Source: JALZKA01 sp963753385
GTDB taxonomy: Bacteria > Actinomycetota > Thermoleophilia > Solirubrobacterales > 70-9
Reading direction: 5' to 3'
Assembly: GCA_963753385.1 (NCBI GenBank)
Contig: CAVWCC010000004.1
Location: 62,001-126,000, forward strand
Length of the DNA stretch: 64,000 nt
The notes under the pieces were generated by a model that did not search any database, was not told the origin of the DNA, and saw nothing but the letters and a program-made list of their open reading frames with translations. How positions within the stretch are numbered: the stretch's first letter is position 1; every line of letters begins with the position of its first letter. The position numbers and the translations under genes were made by a program. Below, one piece after another: positions 8,186 through 16,597 of this stretch.

Positions 8186-9456
8186 CGTGCGGGCTGAAAC
8201 TCGCGGGTCCGGGTCACCTCCGCCGGGACACTCTCCATCGGCGGGGCCTTGTCCCGTGGGTGTCGCTCGAACCATCTGGCGTAGCGGTCCGCGAGCGGAG
8301 CCGCGCTCAGGCCGTGGGCGAAGACCGAGAGCCCGACGGTGAGGTAGATCGCGAGCACGATCAGGTCCTCGTGGGGAAGCTGGGACTCCTCGATCAGGAT
8401 CACCGCGAAGACGATCGAGGCGAGGCCGCGGGGTCCGAACCAGCCGAGGAAGCCGACTGTCGGTACCTGAGCATGCGAGCCAAGCATCGCAATCGCGACC
8501 GGTGCCATCCGTAGCACGGTCAAGCTGAGGACCGCGTAGAGGAGGAGCTCCCAGGAGAGCTCCCCAAGCGCCGGTCCGAGCAGGATCGCCCCGAAGAGGA
8601 TGAAGGTGACGCCGTTGAGCACGCCGCTCACCTCCTCGGTGAGGCGGTTGATGTCCTCGGGGTCGCGCTTGATCGCGGCCCGGAAGACCAGGCCGCCGAC
8701 GAACGCCGCGATGAAGCCCGATCCGCCGAGCGCGCTCGCGATGCCGTAGCCGAGGGCGGCGCCGGCGGCCGGGATCACCTGGCGCCAGGAACCCGCGATC
8801 AGGTCCCTGCGGCCGGCGTGGATCAGGATCGCCGCAATCAGAAGCCCGGCGGCCACTCCGCCGATGACCCCAAAGCCGATCTCTTCGAGCAGCAGCGTGC
8901 CGGCGCTTCGGCCCTCCGCGATCTCCGACTCCACGTCGGCCACCGCTACGGCGGCGAACAAGAGCGGTACGCAGATCCCGTCGTTGAGCCCGCTCTCGAC
9001 GTTAAGGCCCTGGCGGATCCGACCCGGGACGCGCGGCTCGGTGACGACCGCCTGGCCGAGCGCGGCGTCGGTCGGCGCCAGGATCACCGCCAGGATCACG
9101 GCCTCGCCAAGCGTCAGCTGGTCGAAGATCACCGCGGCGGCCGCGGCACCGAGTCCGATGGTCAGCGGCAGGCCGATGCCCAGCAGGCGCACCGGCACCG
9201 AGACCTCGCGCCGCAGCTGCCCGAGGTCGATACGCGATGCGTCGGAGAACAGGACGAGCGCCAGCGTCGCCTCGGCCAGCGCTCGCACGGTCGAGCTGGT
9301 GCTCGAGATGTCGATGCCATCGATCGCCTCCGGGCCGACCAGGAGCCCGATCGAGACGAACAGGATCGCCGGCGTGATCGGCGTCCCCGAAATCCGCTTC
9401 GAGACCGCGGCGACGCCGATCAGCGTCAACGCCAGGATTGTCAGTGCCCACTCCAT
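8182..9456 (-). CDS. CPA1-type Na+/H+ antiporter
   Basis: Cation/proton antiporter of the CPA1 (NhaP-like) group in the cytoplasmic membrane, expelling Na+ or K+ against protons. About twelve hydrophobic segments fill residues 1-385. The ion-binding region is visible as LAPTDAALGQAVV (about residues 125-137) and NVESGLNDGI (about 152-161), whose ND pair is typical of electroneutral CPA1 proteins. There is no long cytoplasmic regulatory tail. The FGE gene overlaps its stop by four bases, so the two are probably one transcript. Confidence 0.9.
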   Translation of the reverse strand: MEWALTILALTLIGVAAVSKRISGTPITPAILFVSIGLLVGPEAIDGIDISSTSSTVRALAEATLALVLFSDASRIDLGQLRREVSVPVRLLGIGLPLTIGLGAAAAAVIFDQLTLGEAVILAVILAPTDAALGQAVVTEPRVPGRIRQGLNVESGLNDGICVPLLFAAVAVADVESEIAEGRSAGTLLLEEIGFGVIGGVAAGLLIAAILIHAGRRDLIAGSWRQVIPAAGAALGYGIASALGGSGFIAAFVGGLVFRAAIKRDPEDINRLTEEVSGVLNGVTFILFGAILLGPALGELSWELLLYAVLSLTVLRMAPVAIAMLGSHAQVPTVGFLGWFGPRGLASIVFAVILIEESQLPHEDLIVLAIYLTVGLSVFAHGLSAAPLADRYARWFERHPRDKAPPMESVPAEVTRTREFQPAR

Positions 9457-9512
9457 TCAGGCCCACCTACCTTGCGCAGTGGCCGCTCGGTCCGAGACGA
9501 TCGCCTCGGACC

Positions 9513-9692
9513 CTAGCCGACTGGTTCGGGCCTGCTCGCCGCCTCGGTCGGCGGGATCATCGCGCCGATCAGCCAGAAGAGCGGTAGGAAGATGCCGACG
9601 ATGAACATCACCCAATGTCCCTTACGCAGCGCGGTTACCCCGAGCGTGACCAGCAGGACGAGGTACAGGATTCCGAGACCTACCCACAGCAT
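9513..9692 (-). CDS. Small PLDc_N-like membrane protein
   Basis: Protein of 59 residues with two hydrophobic segments (LWVGLGILYLVLLVTLGVTA and FIVGIFLPLFWLIGAMI) joined by a short basic turn. It resembles the membrane anchor of PLDc_N/SHOCT proteins without the SHOCT tail. ATG 9692 was chosen because AAGGAG lies six bases upstream; the longer frame has no ribosome site. It is transcribed from one of the dyad-controlled promoters, divergent from the lipoprotein gene. Confidence 0.7.
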   Translation of the reverse strand: MLWVGLGILYLVLLVTLGVTALRKGHWVMFIVGIFLPLFWLIGAMIPPTEAASRPEPVG

Positions 9693-9720
9693 GAGGACTC
9701 CTTCATCGGTTGTGCGGTGG

Positions 9721-9768
9721 ACCGTAAGGGGGTGCCGGCCACTCGACATCATCCGGACCGGATGATTC
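9721..9768 (-). promoter_or_regulatory. Dyad-controlled promoter of the small membrane protein
   Basis: The site at 9747-9768 contains a perfect palindrome, ATCATCCGGTCCGGATGAT on the minus strand. Exactly 20 nt further on lies TACGGT (9726-9721) as the -10. Spacing and sequence match the promoters at 7103 and 9796. Confidence 0.62.
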
Positions 9769-9795
9769 GGCGTCTCCTGGCTTCCGCTGGGTGGC

Positions 9796-9843
9796 GAATC
9801 ACCCGATCTGAACGATGCGGGCCCTCATCGACCGTCCTACGGT
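9796..9843 (+). promoter_or_regulatory. Dyad-controlled promoter of the lipoprotein gene
   Basis: The site at 9796-9817 reads AATCACCCGATCTGAACGAT in its core, followed by exactly 20 nt and TACGGT (9838-9843). It is the third copy of the same module and is divergent from the copy at 9747, so one regulator probably drives both genes. Confidence 0.62.
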
Positions 9844-9875
9844 TGTCGACACCTGAAAGCAAGGATTGGGAGAGC

Positions 9876-10259
9876 ATGATTGGACGTTCATACGCGGTGG
9901 TCGGGCTTATGGCGTTGCTGGTTGCCGCTCTGATCGCGGTCGGATGTGGCGACGACGACGACGACGGGGCGACGACCACAACCCCAACGGAGAGTGCCGA
10001 GCAGACGATCGACTCCGCGGTCCAGTCATGTAGCGACGAGGCCCAGCAGCTCGGCGGCCAGGCCGGTACGGCACTGGCGGCCGCTTGCACCAGCGTCGGT
10101 ACTGCGGCGACGCAGGCTCTCAGCAGCGGCAGCGAGGACGTACAACAGGCGCTCTCGCAGGCCGAGAGCTCGTGCAAGAGCGCGGTTGGTCAGCTCCCGG
10201 CGGGCGAGGCTCAGGACACGCTTTCAAGCCTCTGCGACTCGATCGCAAGCGCTGAGTAG
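9876..10259 (+). CDS. Small exported lipoprotein, Cys-containing
   Basis: Unknown lipoprotein of 127 residues. A signal peptide (SYAVVGLMALLVAALIAVGC) ends in a lipobox-like AVGC, so the mature protein should start with a lipid-modified Cys at about residue 25, followed by an Asp run and a Thr-rich linker. The rest is predicted helical, rich in Ala, Gln and Ser, with four further Cys (SCSDEA, AACTSV, SCKSAV, LCDSIA) that could form two disulfides outside the membrane. I know no family for it. Its promoter carries the shared dyad. Confidence 0.7.
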   Translation: MIGRSYAVVGLMALLVAALIAVGCGDDDDDGATTTTPTESAEQTIDSAVQSCSDEAQQLGGQAGTALAAACTSVGTAATQALSSGSEDVQQALSQAESSCKSAVGQLPAGEAQDTLSSLCDSIASAE

Positions 10260-10289
10260 TCGCGAAACCCCGGGCGGCGCGGCCGGGCT

Positions 10290-11150
10290 TCACCGGGCGG
10301 CCGCTTCGCGGTCTCCTGGCTGCGGGGTCGTGAGCGGCGGGCGCTCCTGCCGGGCGATCTCCATCGCCTTCCCGAGCCCGCGCCTCGCGCGAAGCTCGAC
10401 GACGCGCTGGGCGATGGCCCGGATCGGCAGCACGGCGCCGACCCACCGGGGGGAGACGATCCGCCGCGAACGGCGCGCGATTCCGCGCTCGATCGCGTCG
10501 ATGGCGGGCCCGACCGGCGCGACCGGCAGCGGCCCGTGGCCGCCGATCGGCATCCGCGAAGCCGCCTCGGTCGCGAAGCCGCGCGAGGTCATGTCGGTGT
10601 CGAGCTCGGCGTAGTAGGCGACGCCGACCCGCGCCCCGGTCGGGCCCAGCTCGAGCCGCAGCGAGTCGCCGAGCGACTCGACGGCGGCCTTCGATGCGCA
10701 GTAGGCCGACATCAGGGGCAGGTGGATCGCCGCCGCCAGCGACGAGGTCACGAGGAAGTAGCCGGCGGGGTGGGCGATGTGCGGGCCGGCCGCTCGGATG
10801 AGGTTGTAGGTGCCGGCGAGGTTCACCGCAAGGGTCTTGTCCCAGACGTCCGCGTCGCCGTCGATCAGAGTCATCTGGGCGCCGATGCCGGCGTTCGCGA
10901 TCGCGACCTCGAGGCCGCCGAGCCGCTCGACCGCCTCGGCGACCGTGGCGTCGACCTGGTCGCGTTCGGCGACGTCGCATTCGAACCACGGCGCGTCGCC
11001 GCATTCGGCCGCAGTCGCCTCGAGCAGCTCGGGCTCGAGGCCCAGGAGTGCCACCCGGGCGCCGCGTTCGTGCAGGCGCTTCGCCGTCAGCGCGCCGATC
11101 CCGCGGGCGGCGCCGGTGATCAGGACGCGCTTGCCGGCGAGCTCAGCCAT
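10290..11150 (-). CDS. Short-chain dehydrogenase/reductase
   Basis: NAD(P)-dependent oxidoreductase of the classical SDR family; substrate unknown. The Rossmann motif TGAARGIG is at about residues 11-18, NAGIG at about 88, the catalytic Ser in LVTSSLAAAIH, and Tyr/Lys in YCASK (about 151-155). The 286 residues include a C-terminal extension with a hydrophobic stretch (RWVGAVLPIRAIAQRVVEL), often seen in SDRs that act on lipids. The ATG at 11150 lies inside the end of the upstream AhpD-like gene, with an overlap of about 30 bp. Confidence 0.88.
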   Translation of the reverse strand: MAELAGKRVLITGAARGIGALTAKRLHERGARVALLGLEPELLEATAAECGDAPWFECDVAERDQVDATVAEAVERLGGLEVAIANAGIGAQMTLIDGDADVWDKTLAVNLAGTYNLIRAAGPHIAHPAGYFLVTSSLAAAIHLPLMSAYCASKAAVESLGDSLRLELGPTGARVGVAYYAELDTDMTSRGFATEAASRMPIGGHGPLPVAPVGPAIDAIERGIARRSRRIVSPRWVGAVLPIRAIAQRVVELRARRGLGKAMEIARQERPPLTTPQPGDREAAAR

Positions 11151-11750
11151 GGCTCTGCTGGCGGCGGTTGGCGAGCGATTGCACGAGTCGCATCGCGGGC
11201 GTCGGCTTGCCGAGCGGCGACCCGGTCGCGCTCGACCTGGAGCGAGTTCAGCGTCATCGCGAGCATCTCGTAGTGGCCGACCAGGAGGCAGAGCTCGATC
11301 AGCTCGTGGTCGGCGAGCATCGGGCGCAGCTCGGCCCAGACGGCGTCGGAGATCGTGCGATCCGGCGTGGAGCTCGTCGGCGGCGCGCAGCAGCGCGGCC
11401 TGCCGCGGCGACCAGCCCTCGGCGCCCGCACCGGCGCGGACCCGCTCGATGTCCTCGGCGCTGAGGCCTGCGAGTCGGCCGATCTGCTCATGGTGGTGCC
11501 ACTCGTAGTCACAGCCGGTGTTGTGGGCGACGCGCAGGATCAGGAGCTCGGTGTCGGCGCGCGGCAGCCTGCCGCCCGGCATCAGGCCGCCGGCGAAGGG
11601 AAGCCACCTGCGAAAGAGCCCCCGATGGCGGGCGAGCGTGGTCATGACGTTGGGCGGCGGCCCGCCGCTCGCGGCACCGACGACGCGCGCGATTCCGTAG
11701 TTCAGAAGGCCGATCTCGCGGCGGGTGCCGGGGGTGATGCGGGGGGCCAC
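11120..11750 (-). CDS. Carboxymuconolactone decarboxylase family protein, frameshifted
   Basis: AhpD/carboxymuconolactone decarboxylase-like protein. The N-terminal part has LLILRVAHNTGCDYEWHHHE, the CxxxxHxxx site of the family, and GLSAEDIERV. After a frame break near 11363-11365 the protein continues with DRTISDAVWAELRPMLADHE and LIELCLLVGHYEMLAMTLNS, the usual C-terminal half. Deleting one G restores a single frame of about 210 residues. GTG 11750 lies exactly six bases after TATTTT, the leaderless pattern seen elsewhere here. The SDR follows in the same operon, so both may act on the same compound. Confidence 0.75.
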
Positions 11751-11756
11751 GCGAGA

Positions 11757-11762
11757 AAAATA
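11757..11762 (-). promoter_or_regulatory. Leaderless -10 box (TATTTT)
   Basis: TATTTT on the minus strand, six bases before the GTG at 11750, which places the transcript start at the start codon. Confidence 0.5.
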
Positions 11763-11867
11763 CCGTTCCGTAGGAAATCGGGCGCCGCCCCCGGTATCGC
11801 AGGAGGTTGCGCGCGGGGAGAGCTGGGGTTAGGCTCGCAGCAACGGTCTATCGAAACGGGGGAGAGC

Positions 11868-12833
11868 ATGCGACGCGTTGCGCTCGTAGTCGTGCTGGCA
11901 CTGGGCCTCGCCGTGTCCGCGGTCGGGACTTCGCAAGGCACGTTCCCGGGATCCGACGGACCGATCCTGTTCCGAGCCGACGATTTCAACACGGGCTTGG
12001 CGGGACCGCTAATGCGGATGGATCCGGACGGAAGCGACGTCACGGAGATCAACGGACGGCCTGCGTTCTTCTCCGATTTCCGCGCTGACGGGAAGCGGAT
12101 CGCGATCGACATCGTGCAACAGGACTTCGACAGCCAGATCGCAACGCTGAGGCCGGACGGGACCGGCTTCCGCGTCATCACTTCGGGCCCCGGCATCCAC
12201 GACTCCCCGTCGTGGTCGCCGAACGGCAAGCGGATCGCGTTCAACTACTCCCCGCTCACGCCCGACAACCCAGACTTCGAAACCCGGCTGTGGACTGTTC
12301 GGGCGAACGGCCGCCACGCCCATCGCCTGCCGATGAACGACAGGGGCTTCGACGTCGAGCCGAAGTTCTCTCCCGACGGGCGCTGGGTCGCCTTCGACCG
12401 GCTGCGATTCCCCGACGGAGGGTTCACGCAGGCGGCGTTCGTCGTGAGCACGAAGGAACCGCATCGCGTTCACCGGCTGACGCCGTGGCGGCTCAACTCC
12501 GAGCATCCCACGTGGTCGCCGGACAGCCGATGGATCCTCTTCAACAACTCTCCCAACGGGACGATTCAAGCGATTCGCCCAAACGGCGAGGACCGCCGCA
12601 CGATCAAGCCGGCAACCGCCGGGTTCGGCGGGCACAAGCCGTGGTTCTCGCCCGAGGGCGATCGGATCGTCTTCATGTGCGAGAACCAGGGGACCCTCCA
12701 GGAGCCGCCCAAGGACTACAACCAGGACATCTGCGTGATGGACGCCGACGGCGACGACGTCGAGAACCTCACCGAGACGGACGGCGTCTACGAGAACTAC
12801 CCGGCCTGGGGTCCGCTGCCCCCGAGCGAGTAG
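11868..12833 (+). CDS. Secreted TolB-like beta-propeller protein
   Basis: Exported protein of 321 residues. A signal peptide (ALVVVLALGLAVSAVG) is followed by repeated WD40-like/TolB blades: PSWSPNGKRIAF, PKFSPDGRWVAF, PTWSPDSRWILF and PWFSPEGDRIVF, about 50-60 residues apart, with the DPDG/RPDG turns typical of PD40 repeats. It probably forms a partial or six-bladed propeller; the ligand is unknown. ATG 11868 follows a purine-rich GGGGGAG. TAGGCT at 11831 is a plausible -10. It is divergent from the AhpD-like gene. Confidence 0.82.
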   Translation: MRRVALVVVLALGLAVSAVGTSQGTFPGSDGPILFRADDFNTGLAGPLMRMDPDGSDVTEINGRPAFFSDFRADGKRIAIDIVQQDFDSQIATLRPDGTGFRVITSGPGIHDSPSWSPNGKRIAFNYSPLTPDNPDFETRLWTVRANGRHAHRLPMNDRGFDVEPKFSPDGRWVAFDRLRFPDGGFTQAAFVVSTKEPHRVHRLTPWRLNSEHPTWSPDSRWILFNNSPNGTIQAIRPNGEDRRTIKPATAGFGGHKPWFSPEGDRIVFMCENQGTLQEPPKDYNQDICVMDADGDDVENLTETDGVYENYPAWGPLPPSE

Positions 12834-12860
12834 CCGCGACCAAAGCGGCCCGACCGCGTC

Positions 12861-13844
12861 GAGTGGAGGATCGACCTTGCCCGGGCACGCTCAAGCCTCC
12901 AGTCGGCTCGTCCTCGCGGTGAGGACGCGCACGACCGCCGTGAGCCGCGACCGCACGTAGCCCGGGTGGTACCGGATCTGCCCGTGGGTGAACCGGACCG
13001 GGGTCAAACCCGCGGCTAGGTGCGCGTGGTCGCGAATCGTGTCGCGTGCCTGCTGCTGGGGCGTTCGGTGGTAGCGCAGGCCGTCGGTTTCAACCACGAG
13101 GCCGAGCTTGGGCCAGAAGAAGTCCACACGGAAGCCGTTGAGCAGCACGCGTGTCAGTGGCTCGGGTAGGCCGACGCCCCTCGCGATCGGGAGGAACAGC
13201 CGCTCGAGCTCCGAGTCGGTCAGCGTGAACGTCGCGCGGTCGAGTACCTGCCGTAGGGGCCGGACTCCCGGATGGCCCGACCAACGCTCGAGTGCCGATC
13301 GCAGCACGTCGGGTGCAATCAGGTCGTGCTTGTCTGCCGCATTGATCGCAGCTTCGAGTTCACCACGGCCGAGTTCAGTCGCGAGGTCGAGAAACGTGAT
13401 CACCACGCCGGTCACAGGGATCCCGCGGTGCCTCGTCGCCGTCGCGATCACCTTTGCACTGCGGCGATGGACGACGAGGTCGGCGGGGGCCCGTGGCTGC
13501 GACGCCGGGATCGAAACGGCGATGGGGCCCTCCGGCTCGGAAGCGATATCCATCAGGGCGCCACCGCTGCCGTGGCTGAGCATGGCGTCGGGTCCGCAGC
13601 TCAGGACGGCGGCCATCCAATGCCCCAAGCGGGTCAGCTCGGGGCGACCGATGGCGTATACGCCCCGTCGAACGGGGTGCAGGCGACCCCGCTTGATCCG
13701 GTGCTCGATGGCGATCGGCGAGTACCCGAGCGCGAGCAGCTGCCGGCGCGCGATCACCCCGTGTTGGCGGCGCGCGAGCGCCCACGCCTCCGAGGAGAGT
13801 GAGTGGAGGATTGACCGTGCCATCGCATGGTCAAGGTTCCACTC
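12861..13844. repeat. Three related 16-bp repeats around the DUF559 gene
   Basis: GAGTGGAGGATCGACC at 12861, GAGTGGAGGATTGACC at 13801, and GAGTGGAACCTTGACC inverted at 13844-13829. The last two form an imperfect inverted repeat at the 5' end of the gene. They may be operator sites or chance. Confidence 0.3.
12891..13823 (-). CDS. AbiEi-like winged-helix plus DUF559 protein
   Basis: The N-terminal part (ALARRQHGVIARRQLLALGY, then GVYAIG) looks like the winged-helix domain of AbiEi-type antitoxin-like proteins. The C-terminal part (VDFFWPKLGLVVETDGLRYH, then QARDTIRDHAHLAAG) is the DUF559 fold related to very-short-patch-repair endonucleases, with D, E and the acidic VETD core in place. This two-domain protein is common in actinobacteria and its role is not established. 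No toxin partner is adjacent. The start is uncertain: ATG 13823 fits the usual N-terminus, ATG 13871 is possible. Related 16-bp repeats flank it. Confidence 0.75.
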   Translation of the reverse strand: MARSILHSLSSEAWALARRQHGVIARRQLLALGYSPIAIEHRIKRGRLHPVRRGVYAIGRPELTRLGHWMAAVLSCGPDAMLSHGSGGALMDIASEPEGPIAVSIPASQPRAPADLVVHRRSAKVIATATRHRGIPVTGVVITFLDLATELGRGELEAAINAADKHDLIAPDVLRSALERWSGHPGVRPLRQVLDRATFTLTDSELERLFLPIARGVGLPEPLTRVLLNGFRVDFFWPKLGLVVETDGLRYHRTPQQQARDTIRDHAHLAAGLTPVRFTHGQIRYHPGYVRSRLTAVVRVLTARTSRLEA

Positions 13845-13875
13845 GGTGAGCTTTCGCCCCCCGAAGCGCATGCCC

Positions 13876-14718
13876 TCAACAGGACGCGGTCGCAGGTTCG
13901 GATCGTTCGGCGGCGGCGGCGAGGCTCTGGGCCAGCTCGGTGGCGAGGGCCTGGCCGGTTTCAAAGCTGCCGTCGTCGGGGGCTACCGCGAGCGTGACCA
14001 CCGTTTGGCGCTCATTGACTTCAATCAGCCCCATCTGCCGCACGAGATAGCCGCCGCTCGGGTCGGGTCCCCAGCCGCCCTTCCAGCGGGCCGGAGCTCC
14101 CGTCGCCGCAAGCCCCCAGTCATCGGAGGTCACCCGGGCCATCAGGTCGAGGACGTAGCGGCGCGAGGCCGCCGATGCGACGCACCCGCCGGCCAGCGCG
14201 GACATGAACCGGGCCTGCTCGCGGAGCGACCAGACCGTCTGGCCGTAGGGGGAAGCAGCGCCGCGTCCGACGGTCGAGACCTCAGTGGTGTGATCCCCCG
14301 TGTCGCGCAGGACCTCGGTGACGGCGTCCGCCGCGCCCGCGGTGCCGTCGTGCCGGGCGGCAAGGTCGGCGAAGAGTCGGTCGGCAGCCTTGTTGTCGGA
14401 GACTGTGAGCGCAAGGTCGATCTGCGTCCGCAGCTCCCGTGAAAGCCCGGAGGGGCCGCCGGCATCCTCGAGGACCCGGAGGGCGATCGGGACCTTGATC
14501 GTCGACCAGGCCACGTCGGCGGTCAACTCGCCTGCCTCGGTGAGTCCGGTCTGAGGCGAGCCCAGCGTCACGCCGAACTCGCCCGGTAGCGCCACTCCGA
14601 CATCCCCGAGATCGGCAGGATTCGTCCCGCGCCCGGGCTCCTCCTCGCCGCAACCCGGTAGCGTCAGCGCGGCGGCTACCGCGATCGCAGCAAGTGGGGC
14701 TGAAGCTCGTGAACTCAT
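13876..14718 (-). CDS. Lipoprotein serine hydrolase, class A beta-lactamase fold
   Basis: Exported serine hydrolase with the class A beta-lactamase/DD-peptidase-like fold. A lipoprotein signal (PLAAIAVAAALTLPGC) precedes the mature domain. The three catalytic motifs are visible: STIK (SxxK), SDN followed by KAADRLF, and KGGWG (KTG-like). The omega-loop Glu of true beta-lactamases is not evident, so whether it cleaves beta-lactams or another substrate is open. ATG 14718 begins the signal peptide; the longer frame would run toward the tRNA gene. 280 residues is normal. Confidence 0.8.
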   Translation of the reverse strand: MSSRASAPLAAIAVAAALTLPGCGEEEPGRGTNPADLGDVGVALPGEFGVTLGSPQTGLTEAGELTADVAWSTIKVPIALRVLEDAGGPSGLSRELRTQIDLALTVSDNKAADRLFADLAARHDGTAGAADAVTEVLRDTGDHTTEVSTVGRGAASPYGQTVWSLREQARFMSALAGGCVASAASRRYVLDLMARVTSDDWGLAATGAPARWKGGWGPDPSGGYLVRQMGLIEVNERQTVVTLAVAPDDGSFETGQALATELAQSLAAAAERSEPATASC

Positions 14719-14795
14719 TGCTCGCTGGACCGATGTCGCTCGGTGCGGTCGGCGGCGGATGAAACAAGACCCCCGCCGATGCGAGGGTCTTGCAA

Positions 14796-14881
<86 letters not shown>

Positions 14882-14915
14882 GTGGCGCGCGGATTGTAGT
14901 TACCGCTCGGCCTCA

Positions 14916-14944
14916 TGGACATCGGGCGGAACGGCGCTTACAAT
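14916..14944 (+). promoter_or_regulatory. Sigma-70-type promoter for a leaderless transcript
   Basis: TGGACA (14916-14921), 17 bp, then TACAAT (14939-14944). Six bases later stands the GTG at 14951, so the transcript should begin at the start codon. It is the clearest complete promoter in the window. Confidence 0.75.
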
Positions 14945-14950
14945 CGCGCC

Positions 14951-15868
14951 GTGCAGGGGAGGAAGCGCATAAGCACGGTTGCGACCGGCATCGTGCTGAT
15001 GGGCTTGGCCACCGCGCAGGCGATCGCCGGCGAGCAGCAGGATCCGAACATCAGCGACGAGTTCCTCGGCAAGGCGAACGGCCTTCGATACGCCTCGGAC
15101 ACGAACGCCTTCAACCCGCTGAACAACGACTTCGCGTCGGTCGACGTTGGTTGCGGTCCCAGCGCCTGGCATCAGCTCGGCGGTGGCGCCGGGACGTTTG
15201 GGCAGACCAGCGCAACCTACGTGGATTCCGCGCGGGGAGTCGACTTCGGCGACAGCAACGATGACTTTGACGACGGCGTCTATGCGAGTGGCCACGGGCC
15301 GAAGGGCGGAACGGTGACGGCGTACTCGATCTGCCGCAAGGGGTCGGGGCTCAAGTACGAGCGCAAGGAGATTCCCGACGGATCCGGAGCCGAGCGCACA
15401 GGCACGATCCGCTGCACCGGCGCGAACCGGAGGGTCAGCTCGGGAAGCGCCTTCATCTCGACATCTGAAAGCCCGACCAACTCGTCGTACCCGATCGACG
15501 GCCCGGACAAGGGCGGGGTGCCAGACGACGGCTGGAAGGGGCGCGTCGTGGATACAGCGGGCGGAGCCGGCGGCTTCAGCATGTACAGCGTCTGCACCCG
15601 CGAGCCACTCACGTACGTGCGAGCGAGGCGCAAGGTGGTTCCCGGCAGCAAGGCGCGCAAGAAGACGGCCCGCTGTGCCAATTCCCAGCAGGTCGTGGGA
15701 GGGGGCGTCAAGATGAGCGGCGCGATCGCCGAGGCGAGGCTGCTGGCAAGCGTGCCCGTCGACGACGGCGACCCGGGCGCTCTGCCGGACGACGGCTGGC
15801 GCGGTGCTGTGTTCAACGACACCGGCACGACCAAGAAGCTGTCCGTTTACGCCATCTGCCGGGGCTGA
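14951..15868 (+). CDS. Secreted protein with three Cys/PDDGW repeats
   Basis: Exported protein of unknown function, 305 residues, with a signal peptide (TVATGIVLMGLATAQAIAG). The mature part consists of three units of about 80-95 residues, each with a leading Cys near a VxxGGG-like strand and ending in a Y/A-[SI]-[IV]-C element. Units two and three contain VPDDGWKG and LPDDGWRG. It is paralogous to the protein at 36839, which has the same layout. GTG 14951 was chosen over ATG 14915 because the latter lies inside the -35 box. The paired Cys suggest one disulfide per unit outside the cell. Confidence 0.75.
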   Translation: MQGRKRISTVATGIVLMGLATAQAIAGEQQDPNISDEFLGKANGLRYASDTNAFNPLNNDFASVDVGCGPSAWHQLGGGAGTFGQTSATYVDSARGVDFGDSNDDFDDGVYASGHGPKGGTVTAYSICRKGSGLKYERKEIPDGSGAERTGTIRCTGANRRVSSGSAFISTSESPTNSSYPIDGPDKGGVPDDGWKGRVVDTAGGAGGFSMYSVCTREPLTYVRARRKVVPGSKARKKTARCANSQQVVGGGVKMSGAIAEARLLASVPVDDGDPGALPDDGWRGAVFNDTGTTKKLSVYAICRG

Positions 15869-15942
15869 GGGCTCGCTGGCGCCGAGCAGGAGTGGGCGCC
15901 GGGATTCGCCCTTGCATCCGTCCGGGGGGCGGGCTACTCTTA

Positions 15943-15956
15943 CGAACATGTGTTCC
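15943..15956 (+). promoter_or_regulatory. LexA (SOS) box of lexA
   Basis: CGAACATGTGTTCC matches the gram-positive/actinobacterial LexA operator (CGAAC-N4-GTTC). It lies directly after TACTCT (15935-15940), so bound LexA would cover the transcript start. This is the expected autoregulation of lexA. Confidence 0.85.
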
Positions 15957-15994
15957 CGTCAATTTGGACGACGCCGCGAGGAGCTGAGCTCGAG

Positions 15995-16597
15995 ATGGAC
16001 CTGACCAAGCGCCAGAAGGAAATCTTCGACTACATCCGCAAGTACGCGGCGAAGACGGGATATCCGCCGACCGTCCGCGAGATCGGGAAGGCCGTCGGCC
16101 TGCATTCGTCCTCGACCGTGCACGCGCATCTCGCGAACCTCGAGAAGATCGGGCTGCTCCGGCGTGACCCCACGAAGCCTCGGGCGATCGAGCTGCTGGT
16201 CGACAGGGCCAAGCAGGCACTCCGCGCGCCCGGGCTCCCGGTGGTCGGTGAGGTCGCGGCCGGCGAGCCGGTCCTGGCGGAGGAGAACATCGAGGAGTAC
16301 CTCGAGCTTCCCGGCGTGATCGGCGGCGAGGACGGCGACTACATCCTGCGGGTCAAGGGCGACTCGATGAAGGACGCCGGCATTCTCGAGGGCGACTACG
16401 TGGTCGTGAAGCAGGCCGAGGACGCGGTAAACGGCGAGATCGTGGTCGCGCTGCTCGAGCAGGAGGCCACCGTCAAGCGGTTCTTCCGTGAGAAGGACAG
16501 GATCCGCCTGCAGCCGGAGAACTCGGCATACAAGCCGATCCGGACCAAGAACGCCCAGCTCCTCGGCAAGGTCGTCGGGGTCTTCCGGAGCGTCTGA
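15995..16597 (+). CDS. lexA: LexA repressor
   Basis: SOS-response repressor and self-cleaving serine protease. The winged-helix DNA-binding domain spans residues 1-65 (TKRQKEIFDYIRKYAAKTGY, VGLHSSSTVHAHLANLEKIG). The self-cleavage Ala-Gly is in EVAAGEPV (about residue 86). The catalytic Ser is in KGDSMKDAG and the Lys in ATVKRFF. 200 residues is a normal length. ATG 15995 has a GAGGAG upstream and starts with the family-typical MDLTKRQ. A SOS box precedes it, and the zinc-ribbon gene overlaps its stop by one base. Confidence 0.97.
   Translation: MDLTKRQKEIFDYIRKYAAKTGYPPTVREIGKAVGLHSSSTVHAHLANLEKIGLLRRDPTKPRAIELLVDRAKQALRAPGLPVVGEVAAGEPVLAEENIEEYLELPGVIGGEDGDYILRVKGDSMKDAGILEGDYVVVKQAEDAVNGEIVVALLEQEATVKRFFREKDRIRLQPENSAYKPIRTKNAQLLGKVVGVFRSV

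Noticed and set aside
10290..11750. A single 486-residue fusion of AhpD-like and SDR domains
   Set aside because: The join is out-of-frame translation after an indel in the first gene; the SDR has its own ATG at 11150, and the true AhpD C-terminus is in the other frame.
13876..14718. Calling the lipoprotein hydrolase a beta-lactamase resistance gene
   Set aside because: SxxK, SDN and KGG are present, but the omega-loop Glu was not identified, so the narrower name is not justified.
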